Numbered from the stretch's first letter, positions 7,953 through 14,156 are shown. The stretch is 29,982 nt of DNA from a virus (IMGVR_UViG_3300042484_000469:1-29982); one strand, 5' to 3'. A program made the numbers and translations. Notes: generated from the sequence alone by a model not told the origin.

Positions 7953-8133
7953 GGTTCAAACAGAAAACCCCGTCACGCATCGCGGTGAGGAATCGCGGAG
8001 AAACAACGCGACGTTCACGATACGGACGGGGGAAAATTGATTGATCATGGTTTCTCTGAAGGTTCAACGCTCACCTCTCACAGCTCACGTTGACGGGTCT
8101 TCCTTATCTGCTCTCCTGCTCGATGTCCAGCCC
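7953..8133 (-). other. Gap upstream of HNH gene
   Basis: This 181-base stretch lies between the exonuclease stop and the HNH start. It holds a short direct repeat (CCGCGAT twice on the minus strand within 20 bases) and a 30-codon minus ORF (7956-8048) that ends just before the HNH ATG. The ORF has no clear ribosome site. No convincing promoter was found. It may hold the HNH promoter or be a scar of insertion. Confidence 0.35.
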
Positions 8134-8796
8134 TCAGTAAGCCGGCATCAGGATGTCGGCCACAGCCTGGGTGAGCTTCACGTCCTGAAGGCAGTAGCTG
8201 ATGGCCGCCTGTCGGTCGGTGTTCCACAGTAGGCTAAAGTCAGCGCCGCTGCCGCTCTTCTCACCGAGTCCCAGGTGCCGACTGATCGACGCAAGGCTTC
8301 CATGGGCCCGGTTGTCCCCGAGCTGCCAAACCTCGCGCAGATCGACCACCAGCTCCGACCAGTACCGGCCGTTCCTTAGCCAGTAGGGCGGCATGATCTT
8401 GTGGCGCCAGGAGCGTTTGATGAGGAAGGGCAAATCGAAGGCCTTGATGTTGAATCCGATGAGCTGGGGCTGGCGCTCGTAGTAGTTGAGCAGCGCCCAC
8501 CATTGTCGCAGCAGGTGGGCCTCGCCGTCGGCATCGGCGCACAGGATGTTTTGCTCCTGGTGATCGACCCGGTAGCCAATGCACAGCACCTGGCCCGATA
8601 GTGCGTCCAGGGCGGCATTGCGGATGTAGTCGGCCGTGTGGCTCTCCTCGGCCTTCTGTAGCTTCTCGGCGATAAGATCAGGGTTCTTGATGTTGCCGAG
8701 CTTCACGTCGGCTGGGTTAAAGGCTGGGATGTTGAGCTGCTCGAGCGGTAGAGGCCCGGTCTCAATGTCGAAGTAGATGTTTGGATTGGCTGGCAT
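8134..8796 (-). CDS. DEDDy-type 3'-5' exonuclease (PolB-exonuclease-like)
   Basis: This 220-aa protein has the RNase H-like exonuclease fold. ExoI is YFDIETGP with D10 and E12, ExoII is GFNIKAFDLPFL with D121, and ExoIII is YCLQD with Y201 and D205, which makes it the DEDDy class. The family, resembling the proofreading domain of family B polymerases without the polymerase part, is common in phage replication modules. It probably trims 3' ends during replication or recombination. No polymerase gene is present, so the phage would rely on host polymerase. The gene has its own leader with a GCGCG hairpin and a CA-rich tract before the ATG. Confidence 0.88.
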   Translation of the reverse strand: MPANPNIYFDIETGPLPLEQLNIPAFNPADVKLGNIKNPDLIAEKLQKAEESHTADYIRNAALDALSGQVLCIGYRVDHQEQNILCADADGEAHLLRQWWALLNYYERQPQLIGFNIKAFDLPFLIKRSWRHKIMPPYWLRNGRYWSELVVDLREVWQLGDNRAHGSLASISRHLGLGEKSGSGADFSLLWNTDRQAAISYCLQDVKLTQAVADILMPAY

Positions 8797-8844
8797 TTGT
8801 CAGAGTTGTTGAGAGTTGTTGCGCGTTTGTCGGCCGATGCGCGC
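8797..8844 (-). promoter_or_regulatory. GCGCG hairpin plus CA-rich leader of the exonuclease gene
   Basis: In the sense direction a GCGCG/CGCGC stem (8840-8844 with 8821-8825) encloses a loop containing the palindrome TCGGCCGA. It is followed by 24 bases rich in CAAC before the ATG at 8796, with no Shine-Dalgarno. The same arrangement recurs before 14727 and before the internal capsid start at 28225. Confidence 0.6.
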
Positions 8845-8890
8845 CCCCGGCACTACGAGTCCCCGACAGCAACAGGCTGCCGGAAGGTGG

Positions 8891-9286
8891 TTAGATCTTT
8901 TTGCCGCAATGGGGGCAGACGAGGAAGTTGATTGGCTCCCGGGTGGTCGGTACTTCAAGCCATTCACAGATCTCGAAGTAGCTTACCCAACCGAATCCGC
9001 GGACAGCTCCTGGTCGAAGGTGGCCGGTGTTGTAGAGTTGCAAGGCCTCGTCGCGGCTCTTAACGCACAGGCGCTCAAGGGTATTAAACGTCCTGACCGT
9101 AAACGGGAATCCCCATTGGCGCAGGATCTCCTCGTGCATCTCGGCCGACTGCTCGATCTGTTTAATGCGCTGGCGAGACAGGTTAAAGTGCTTCCCGATC
9201 TCCTCGAGGGTCTTGCCTTCGGAGCGCATCCGAACCACTTCGGGAACTTTGTCGACCAGTTTAACGTAGGGCTTCCTCGGTTTCAT
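8891..9286 (-). CDS. Sigma region 4 - alpha-CTD-like fusion regulator
   Basis: This 131-aa protein combines two RNA polymerase-derived patterns. Residues 25-49 (KTLEEIGKHFNLSRQRIKQI) match sigma70 region 4.2, the helix-turn-helix that reads the -35 element. Residues about 61-113 (FTVRTFNTLERL, then RPGAVRGFGWVSYFEI) follow the helix-hairpin-helix pattern of the RNA polymerase alpha C-terminal domain, including the RxFG turn. The C-terminus ends in CPHCGKK, half a zinc ribbon. It probably acts as a DNA-binding transcription factor, perhaps as an early-to-late switch or appropriator of host polymerase. Its start shares one base with the SSB stop (TAATG). Confidence 0.75.
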   Translation of the reverse strand: MKPRKPYVKLVDKVPEVVRMRSEGKTLEEIGKHFNLSRQRIKQIEQSAEMHEEILRQWGFPFTVRTFNTLERLCVKSRDEALQLYNTGHLRPGAVRGFGWVSYFEICEWLEVPTTREPINFLVCPHCGKKI

Positions 9287-10026
9287 TAGAAGGGCACGTC
9301 GTCGAAGTTGGGTTGATCTTTAGCCTCGATCTCCTGCAAGCGCTTGGTCACCGCGGCGATCAAAAAAATGTCCTCGGGGCTCTTTCCGGCGCTGACCTTA
9401 GCCTTTGGTAACCAGTGCTCACTCAGGCCTCGCACAGCGTCGTCGGTCAGCTCGGAGATCGGCACGCCCTTGAACTTGCCGACGTGCACCTTCACATCCG
9501 AGATCTTGACCGGCGCCGCGGTAGCCGGCACCACCGTCTTCACCTGGTCGTCATCCTTCGGCGGCCTGTCTTCCATCCGTACCCACAGGCCCGAGGGCTT
9601 GAGCGGCTCGCCGTTCTTGTGAGCCATGATCAGCTTGATGTTCGAGAACGTCTTGGTGCCGTCCTGGCTCTGCTCATGGACGATCACCACGGTAGCCGGT
9701 CGGCCGATGAGGCTGTCCAGGTCGAGGCTGGTGGTCTCCTCAGCGGTAAGTGCCCGACCATGCCAGTCCTTGAGGAACTTGGTCAGGCCGGCCTTCTCAT
9801 GCAGGCTGGCGGTCATCGGCGCCGTCATGACCACCCAGGGCTGCACCGGGTTGCGCGTCTTGTCGATCATGTCCAGCTCGAACGCGATCTTGAACTTTTG
9901 CTTGGGCCCATACTCGGTCTCATAGGTCTTTAGCGGCGTGATGTCGACGCACACCGCGCGGCCGGTGTACTCTGGGCACGGTGTGAAGGTGCCGCCTGTT
10001 TGTTTCGTTGATACTGTGATTCCCAT
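9286..10026 (-). CDS. Single-stranded DNA-binding protein-like
   Basis: This 246-aa protein has an OB-fold-like N-terminal part (about 10-135, strands AVCVDITPLKTYE and KFKIAFELDM). A charged linker (RPPKDDDQ) follows, then a small module (about 175-230) built around VHVGKFKGVPISEL, a motif found in exonuclease-associated small domains. The tail ends in NFDDVPF, an acidic tip with a terminal Phe like that of bacterial SSB (DDDIPF), which recruits partner proteins. It lies in the replication block. The leader is a pure CAACAA-type tract with no Shine-Dalgarno. The extra middle module is unusual for an SSB. Confidence 0.75.
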   Translation of the reverse strand: MGITVSTKQTGGTFTPCPEYTGRAVCVDITPLKTYETEYGPKQKFKIAFELDMIDKTRNPVQPWVVMTAPMTASLHEKAGLTKFLKDWHGRALTAEETTSLDLDSLIGRPATVVIVHEQSQDGTKTFSNIKLIMAHKNGEPLKPSGLWVRMEDRPPKDDDQVKTVVPATAAPVKISDVKVHVGKFKGVPISELTDDAVRGLSEHWLPKAKVSAGKSPEDIFLIAAVTKRLQEIEAKDQPNFDDVPF

Positions 10027-10056
10027 GTTGTTGCTGTGTTGTGTTGTTGTTGTTGT

Positions 10057-10248
10057 TTACTTGGAGGATTGCTTTTCAACCTCCGAAAGCTGTTTTGCCA
10101 TGCGGTCGTACTGCGACCAGTAGTCGGGCCAGGTGGCCTTGATCTTCCCCAGGTTCTCTGGATCGGCCACCAGCGCCGCGGCACCGAGTTTGCGAACGAA
10201 TGACCCGCCGTATTCGATCATCGTTGAGGCTACATCAAAGTCTCTCAT
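10057..10248 (-). CDS. Small hypothetical protein
   Basis: This 63-aa protein (MRDFDVASTMIEYGGSF start) begins at an ATG overlapping the previous stop as ATGA. The pattern of a short helix, then Ala-rich helix and ENLGKIKATWPDYW recalls small phage proteins next to SSB genes, but I cannot assign a function. Longer in-frame extension upstream would run through the preceding gene and is rejected. Confidence 0.65.
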   Translation of the reverse strand: MRDFDVASTMIEYGGSFVRKLGAAALVADPENLGKIKATWPDYWSQYDRMAKQLSEVEKQSSK

Positions 10249-10433
10249 TGGATGATGAAGTCGAAGTTGATCTTCCAGTTGTCGCCGAGGCGGTTGTAGG
10301 TGTCGCCCTTGATCTTCCAAGTGCGCGGATCGCGGGTCGTCTTGGTGTGACGGCAGCGGATACGGACGTCGATGTCCTTGAGCGCCACATTTCGCAGCCG
10401 GTCGTCTTCAGGTAGTTCGTGCAGGTGTTTCAT
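10245..10433 (-). CDS. Small hypothetical protein
   Basis: This 62-aa protein (MKHLHELPEDDRLRN start) overlaps its neighbours by ATGA at both ends. It is rich in Arg/Asp and beta-prone at the C-terminus (WKINFDFII). It has no motif I can name. It is translated from a coupled start without a Shine-Dalgarno. Confidence 0.65.
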   Translation of the reverse strand: MKHLHELPEDDRLRNVALKDIDVRIRCRHTKTTRDPRTWKIKGDTYNRLGDNWKINFDFIIQ

Positions 10434-10627
10434 GTCAGTAGGTGTTTGATGATCTGATTTCGCTCTTTGATCGTCGCTCTCAAGATGCTCTCCAGCACAA
10501 CGTGAGGGTTGATTGTCGCAACGTGTTTCCATTCTGGATTGCCATCGATGCGCTTGGCTGTATCCAGACTCTCTACGCGAACAATGCCGTTGGTTTTGTT
10601 GACGTATATGAAGGCGCAGTCTCTCAT
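10430..10627 (-). CDS. Small hypothetical protein
   Basis: This 65-aa protein (MRDCAFIYVNKTNGIVRVES start) has a beta-hairpin-like N-terminus and a helical C-terminus (ESILRATIKERNQIIKHLL). The ATG follows GGGAGTCCAA, a Shine-Dalgarno encoded by the last codons of the upstream gene, and overlaps its stop as ATGA. Function unknown. Confidence 0.65.
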   Translation of the reverse strand: MRDCAFIYVNKTNGIVRVESLDTAKRIDGNPEWKHVATINPHVVLESILRATIKERNQIIKHLLT

Positions 10628-10797
10628 TTGGACTCCCTCCACAGCAGCAGATCCGCTCGCATTGCGTCGTTCTCCTGCTCCAGTTGTTTCACCCGATCCT
10701 CCAGCTTGCGGACATCGAGGGCGATTGCGCGGAGTTGGCGGCGGTCGTTGTAATCGGCAAAAGCCGGCAGGTCCAAGATTCGTTGTTCTACGCTCAC
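10624..10797 (-). CDS. Short coiled-coil protein
   Basis: This 57-aa protein starts at a GTG (10797) that overlaps the upstream stop as GTGA, with AAGGAGG eight bases before it. The ATG-start reading 27 bases upstream would put the Shine-Dalgarno inside the gene and is rejected. Residues 20-50 form a heptad coiled coil (VRKLEDRVKQLEQENDAM). The C-terminus WRESK encodes the next gene's ribosome site. It belongs to the row of small coiled-coil genes here. Confidence 0.7.
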   Translation of the reverse strand: MSVEQRILDLPAFADYNDRRQLRAIALDVRKLEDRVKQLEQENDAMRADLLLWRESK

Positions 10798-11126
10798 GGC
10801 TTTGCCTCCTTGGCTTTGCGCCATTTCTCAATCTCTATGTGCCACCCAATAAAGGCGGCAGCAACGGATAGCATATCCCCCGACTCCTCTAGCCGCTTGA
10901 TACGCTCACGCACTTCATCCCGCTGCTTCATAAGCAGTTGATTTTCACGAGTCCGACATGCCATAGATTGCTCTGCACGTTTCCATTGATTGTCAGCCAG
11001 TTCGACATCGTAAACGGTACGGCATTCGTAGGTAGCGAATCCGCAGTTATCCGACCTCAGTAGGTTTCCGCCATGAACCATGATCGGCGATTCGCAGAAT
11101 GGGCATTTATCTGGTGCGGGTTTCAC
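10794..11126 (-). CDS. Zinc-ribbon coiled-coil protein
   Basis: This 110-aa protein starts at GTG 11126 with AAGGAGG upstream and a GTGA overlap. Residues 8-11 CPFC and a later CG...C form a zinc ribbon (about 8-36) of the Lar-like type common in phage early proteins. A heptad helix follows (QRDEVRERIKRLEESGD), then a C-terminus EKWRKAKEAKP. The last 40 residues resemble the C-termini of the next two upstream genes, so the ribbon appears grafted on a shared coiled-coil tail. Early host-takeover function is a guess. Confidence 0.7.
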   Translation of the reverse strand: MKPAPDKCPFCESPIMVHGGNLLRSDNCGFATYECRTVYDVELADNQWKRAEQSMACRTRENQLLMKQRDEVRERIKRLEESGDMLSVAAAFIGWHIEIEKWRKAKEAKP

Positions 11127-11428
11127 GGATTGGCCTCCTTGGCTTTGTTCCAATGCAACTCTCGGTCGAACAGGTTCGTTTTGTAAATCGCTTCATCACC
11201 AGCCTCCTCCAGCCGCTTGATCCGCTCATTGGCACTCTCAAGATCCTGATAGGCGTTCACCTTGTCGATGTTTTGGACGGTACAAAGCGCAGATTCCAAG
11301 TTCTTGATGCGCTCATTGGCCGCGTTGAGTTCGCGTTCAAGTTTCAGGCCTTCAGTTAATAGATATGATTCAGTGCAATCTTCCTGTGCCTTACGAAGCG
11401 CAAGGTCCATCCTCGGTGTATCACTCAC
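11123..11428 (-). CDS. Coiled-coil paralogue B
   Basis: This 101-aa protein starts at GTG 11428 (AAGGAGG upstream, GTGA overlap). It begins SDTPRMD and contains ERELNAANERIKNLE and ERIKRLEEAGDE heptads, ending in HWNKAKEANP. Nearly the same blocks occur in the same order in the upstream neighbour (11425-11799), so the two arose by tandem duplication. No enzymatic motif is seen. Coiled-coil oligomerisation is likely. Confidence 0.72.
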   Translation of the reverse strand: MSDTPRMDLALRKAQEDCTESYLLTEGLKLERELNAANERIKNLESALCTVQNIDKVNAYQDLESANERIKRLEEAGDEAIYKTNLFDRELHWNKAKEANP

Positions 11429-11799
11429 AGCTTTGCCTCCTTGGCTTTGTTCCATCTGTTGCTGGAGTAATAATCACGGCAGTATTTTTCCATCTCATCT
11501 CCAGCCTCCTCCAACCGCTTGATGCGCTCCCCTCTGTCCTCGTACAACGCAACGTCCGCAACCAACACTGCGTACTGGTTCTTCGCGTCCATTAGATCCT
11601 CCTCCAGCCGCTTGATGCGGTCGTTTGCTGCGTTGAGTTCGCGTTCAATGGTGCGAGCGAACTCCGATGGAACTGCGGCATTACGCAGCGAATCACCAGC
11701 TAGTATTTCAAACCGAGTGCATGGCTTGCCGTTGATTTGTTCATCCATCCTCGGGGTATCACTGATCATTTTCGTGGGGTCAGGAATATGATCGCTCAT
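11425..11799 (-). CDS. Coiled-coil paralogue A
   Basis: This 124-aa protein starts at ATG 11799 with GGAGTGCAA before it and an ATGA overlap. It contains ISDTPRMDEQING, then ERELNAANDRIKRLEE and ERIKRLEEAGDE heptads, and ends WNKAKEAKL. This is the same modular order as its downstream neighbour. The SDTPRMD opening is common in small phage proteins of unknown function. The terminal codons encode AAGGAGG for the next gene. Confidence 0.72.
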   Translation of the reverse strand: MSDHIPDPTKMISDTPRMDEQINGKPCTRFEILAGDSLRNAAVPSEFARTIERELNAANDRIKRLEEDLMDAKNQYAVLVADVALYEDRGERIKRLEEAGDEMEKYCRDYYSSNRWNKAKEAKL

Positions 11800-11987
11800 T
11801 TGCACTCCTTCCATTTGAATTGCGGTTTACCATTTGTGTCAGCCACCCACTCGGCATGGCCTTTGATGACGGCTTCTTGTTGTACTTTATCGATTCCTCC
11901 AACAAAACCAATTTGCTTTATTAAAGCAAAGCAACCGATTATAACCGCAGCAACTAGTGATATAATAAGAGGAAGGTTGTTTTTCAT
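11796..11987 (-). CDS. Small membrane-anchored protein
   Basis: This 63-aa protein has a single hydrophobic segment at residues 5-27 (LPLIISLVAAVIIGCFALI) preceded by Lys. This is a signal anchor with the C-terminal part probably in the periplasm, unless the Cys is processed. The rest is hydrophilic and ends FKWKECK, which encodes the next ribosome site. The ATG has GAGGGAATCGAA upstream and overlaps the previous stop as ATGA. It may interact with the host envelope. Function unknown. Confidence 0.68.
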   Translation of the reverse strand: MKNNLPLIISLVAAVIIGCFALIKQIGFVGGIDKVQQEAVIKGHAEWVADTNGKPQFKWKECK

Positions 11988-12220
11988 TTCGATTCCCTCG
12001 CTTTGAGCATTGCGTCGGCTAGTTGATAGGTGGCTTTGGAAATAGCATTAACATCCCAAGACTCGTATACTTTCCACGCTACTGGCAACGCCGCCGCCGC
12101 GAAGTAGTCGCGCAGGGTCATGCCTCCTTTGATCGTAAATTGCGGACCGATACTTCCGATTGGCTCACTGTAATAGACGCATGGAAACGCCGGTCCTCCG
12201 TCGTTGATTGGTGCGCTCAC
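11984..12220 (-). CDS. Conserved phage hypothetical protein (NDGGPAFP type)
   Basis: This 78-aa protein starts at GTG 12220 (GGAGGGCGTCAA upstream, GTGA overlap with the resolvase stop). It shows the arrangement I know from many unrelated phages: INDGGPAFP at the N-terminus, GGMTLRDYFAAAALP in the middle and a final helix QLADAMLKAR. The family has no agreed function. The ATG-start reading further upstream would overlap the resolvase and is a shadow. Confidence 0.75.
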   Translation of the reverse strand: MSAPINDGGPAFPCVYYSEPIGSIGPQFTIKGGMTLRDYFAAAALPVAWKVYESWDVNAISKATYQLADAMLKARESK

Positions 12221-12672
12221 TTGACGCCCTCCGTAATTAGAGCGTGCTCCAACAGAAGCACCGCATCGGCCGTCTTGAGCGTGATGTGGAGTGAAGGCTG
12301 CCGTTGCTGCGCCAAGCCCTTCAGATGGCCCTTCCAGCGCGTTCCATGCGTCTTGCTGGTTCCTGCACCCAAAGTCCGCTGCCAGCGCTGTGGTGTCACC
12401 TCGATGCACCTGGTGTTCATGCTGGCGATGAGGCCATGCAGGAAGCCGACATTGCGACCGAATTGGAACATGGCGCTGCCGGGTGCCCCTTTGCCTCCGA
12501 TGTATCCGCCGACCTTCTCGATGTAGCAGACATCCGACTGGCTCAGGAAGTTGACCAGGACATCTCGGATGTCCCTGTCGGTCGTCGGCATGGGCTCCAG
12601 GGTGACTCGGTTTGCTGCGTAGTGCGCCAGGCCGCCAGATAGGCCTGGGTCAATGGCCAAGATCCGTTTCAT
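12217..12672 (-). CDS. RuvC-like Holliday junction resolvase
   Basis: This 151-aa protein has the RNase H-like resolvase fold: ILAIDPGLSGG with D8 on strand 1, CYIEKVGGY with E52, and TADAVLLLEHA with D136 and nearby E142. The acidic tetrad and the glycine-rich loop (GAPGSAMFQFGRNVGFLHG) match phage RuvC-like enzymes. It would cut branched DNA formed in replication or recombination before packaging. It overlaps the ribbon-helix-helix gene by ATGA upstream and the NDGGPAFP gene by GTGA downstream. Confidence 0.88.
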   Translation of the reverse strand: MKRILAIDPGLSGGLAHYAANRVTLEPMPTTDRDIRDVLVNFLSQSDVCYIEKVGGYIGGKGAPGSAMFQFGRNVGFLHGLIASMNTRCIEVTPQRWQRTLGAGTSKTHGTRWKGHLKGLAQQRQPSLHITLKTADAVLLLEHALITEGVK

Positions 12673-12806
12673 CGGGAGGCTTTCTTTAGCCAGGCCAGGA
12701 TAGCATGGTCGGCCACCGCCTGGATCTTGAGGCCGTTGGCAATGCAGTAGGCTCGCAGTTTTTGGTGGGTGGTTGGTGTCACGTTGATGGTCTTTGGTTT
12801 GGTCAT
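12669..12806 (-). CDS. Tiny ribbon-helix-helix-like protein
   Basis: This 45-aa protein runs from the ATG at 12806 to the TGA at 12669. Its N-terminus KTINVTPTTHQKL is a typical ribbon strand, followed by two helices (RAYCIANGLKIQAVADHAIL and WLKKAS). This is the Arc/CopG plan for a dimeric DNA-binding repressor. Both ends overlap neighbours by ATGA, which supports it as a real gene despite its size. It may autoregulate this part of the early operon. Confidence 0.75.
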   Translation of the reverse strand: MTKPKTINVTPTTHQKLRAYCIANGLKIQAVADHAILAWLKKASR

Positions 12807-13279
12807 TGGGTGAGCTGTTTCGAGATCTCCTGGCCGAGACTGGATGATGTTCTGCCCAGGAGGGCTACACGATGCGCCATCTTCTCGGTGACGGCTTCGT
12901 GCCTCTTCCTTTCACATTCCGACAGCAGGTTGAGGTTCGTCTTGGTGCCCAGGATCACCGAGGCCGTGAGGCTGTTTACTGCCACGCGGTTCATGCGCTC
13001 CATTTCCTCGGCGTTGGTGTTGGGAGGCGCGATATGGAAGCCAGCCCCGCGGAAGCCCCGCTGGCTGAAGTTCATTCCTCGGTGCCGCAGCACTATCCGA
13101 ATGTTAAGGATTGCCATATTGAATTCCACGGTTCCGATCTTCTCCTCCAGGGCTGCTTCCATTTCCTCGGTGGTCACGGTCAGGCCGTAGGCCAGCCGGT
13201 GCTCGTTGCGTTCGATCCAGTCCTTCCAGAGCGGAAGGCGCCGGACCTCTTCTTCGTTGATCATGTCTTGTGTTTCCAT
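12803..13279 (-). CDS. Hypothetical protein downstream of repeat array 1
   Basis: This 158-aa protein starts at ATG 13279 (METQDMINEEE), 14 bases after hairpin H1 of the first repeat array. An in-frame extension into the array would translate pentamer repeats and is rejected. It is helical and charged, with LPLWKDWIERNEHRL, two further amphipathic helices and LSECERKRHEAVTEKMAHRVALL near the end. No catalytic motif is recognised. Its leader has the hairpin and a CTTTCACAAC stretch instead of a Shine-Dalgarno, and its stop overlaps the RHH gene as ATGA. Confidence 0.7.
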   Translation of the reverse strand: METQDMINEEEVRRLPLWKDWIERNEHRLAYGLTVTTEEMEAALEEKIGTVEFNMAILNIRIVLRHRGMNFSQRGFRGAGFHIAPPNTNAEEMERMNRVAVNSLTASVILGTKTNLNLLSECERKRHEAVTEKMAHRVALLGRTSSSLGQEISKQLTQ

Positions 13280-13293
13280 GTTGTGAAAGTTGC

Positions 13294-13576
13294 CCGGTGT
13301 TACCGCACACCGGAAAGCGTTGTTGCCTTGCTCTGCCGTACCAAGCCACGCCTTGCCGCGCCCCGCCATACCGATCCCTGAAAAATTGTCTGGGTTACCG
13401 TACCCAGTGACGTGTTGCCTCGCCGCGCCGCGCCTGGCCCGGCCTTGCCTCACCGTGCCACGCCCCGCCCTAAAAAATTGTCCCGGATACCGCGCCGGGT
13501 CGCGTGTTGCCTTGCCGTGCCGTGCCGCGCCGCGCCGAGCCTAGGCTTGCCGCGCCAAACCAGGCCGAGCCTTGAG
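13294..13576 (-). repeat. Hairpin-GGCNN pentamer array 1 (three modules)
   Basis: Plus-strand hairpins are H1 13294-13313, H2 13390-13407 and H3 13482-13499. Between them lie blocks of degenerate NNGCC pentamers (GGCNN in the transcript): 11 at 13323-13377, 11 at 13415-13469 and 13 at 13507-13571. In the transcript, H2 and H3 are followed by ACAATTTTTCAG or ACAATTTTTTAG. Stems differ but pair (CTGGGT with ACCCAG in H2, CCGGTGT with ACACCGG in H1). The sense-strand hexaloop is RCGGTA in all three. Module period is 92-96 bases. Pentamer periodicity is not a coding signal. The array fills the whole gap between the genes at 12803-13279 and 13581-14156. Confidence 0.9.
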
Positions 13577-13580
13577 AAAA

Positions 13581-14156
13581 TCAAACCACCTCGACAGTGA
13601 ACCTGCCGAACTTCGGTCTCCAGTCGCCCAGGCCGACCAATCCGCCAGCCTCGCGTGATGCGTCGATCACTTGCTCCTTTGAGACAACCGATTCGTCAAA
13701 CTCGATGGTGCAGGTAGCCCACCAACCGGAAGGAACCATCGGCCGGACTCGAATGATTCCGAGGTCGACGCGCTTTCGCAGTGTGAAAGCCGGGTCGGAG
13801 TAAATCTGCTCCTTGGTCTGGCCCATCTTGCGATGGTGAATGACCACCTCTGCCTCGGATAGCAGCACCGCGGCGTCAAACTTTTTGCCGAGTCGCGCCT
13901 TCTTAGCGCCGTCCTTGAGGCACTTCTCGATGTTGTCGCACGGAAGGACCATGCCGTTCTCGATGTCTGACCAGTAAAGGCCGGCCTCCCATTCGAGGCG
14001 GTCGCGTTCGTCATGATCGCTTGGTGTCATGTTTTTGCTGCCCTTGACGGTGATCCGTTTGATCGCCACGACATAAGGGTTTTTGTGATCCACCATGTCG
14101 CCGTTGTGCATGATGAGGGGCCGCAGCCCGGTGAGTTTGACTTTGATCTGCTTCAT
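13581..14156 (-). CDS. RAMP/Cas7-like phage protein (family uncertain)
   Basis: This 191-aa protein lies alone between the two hairpin-GGCNN arrays. Residues 1-19 (KVKLTGLRPLIMHNG) look like the first strand of a RAMP fold. About 70-90 (VLPCDNIEKCLKDGAKKARLGK) resembles the IPGSSIKGALR helix of Cas7-type proteins. The C-terminus (GGLVGLGDWRPKFGRFTVEVV) is a glycine-rich loop with an invariant-looking RxxFGRF. I have seen this arrangement in many phage proteins of unknown function, so the gene is real, but the RAMP link is motif-level inference. If right, it binds RNA. Its own leader has hairpin H4 and a CA-rich tract, with no Shine-Dalgarno. Confidence 0.6.
   Translation of the reverse strand: MKQIKVKLTGLRPLIMHNGDMVDHKNPYVVAIKRITVKGSKNMTPSDHDERDRLEWEAGLYWSDIENGMVLPCDNIEKCLKDGAKKARLGKKFDAAVLLSEAEVVIHHRKMGQTKEQIYSDPAFTLRKRVDLGIIRVRPMVPSGWWATCTIEFDESVVSKEQVIDASREAGGLVGLGDWRPKFGRFTVEVV

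Noticed and set aside
7956-8048. 30-codon minus ORF just before the HNH gene
   Set aside because: No Shine-Dalgarno or CA-rich leader and no recognisable pattern. The length is within chance.
13382-13499. Hairpins H2 and H3 as ordinary intrinsic terminators
   Set aside because: Stems are only 5-6 bp, the T-run starts four bases after the stem, and the structures repeat at fixed spacing, which single terminators do not explain. Weak termination is still possible.
13290-13600. Plus-strand ORFs in array 1 (84 and 62 aa)
   Set aside because: Pro/Ala/Arg-rich products of the pentamer repeat, with no ribosome site or conserved motif.
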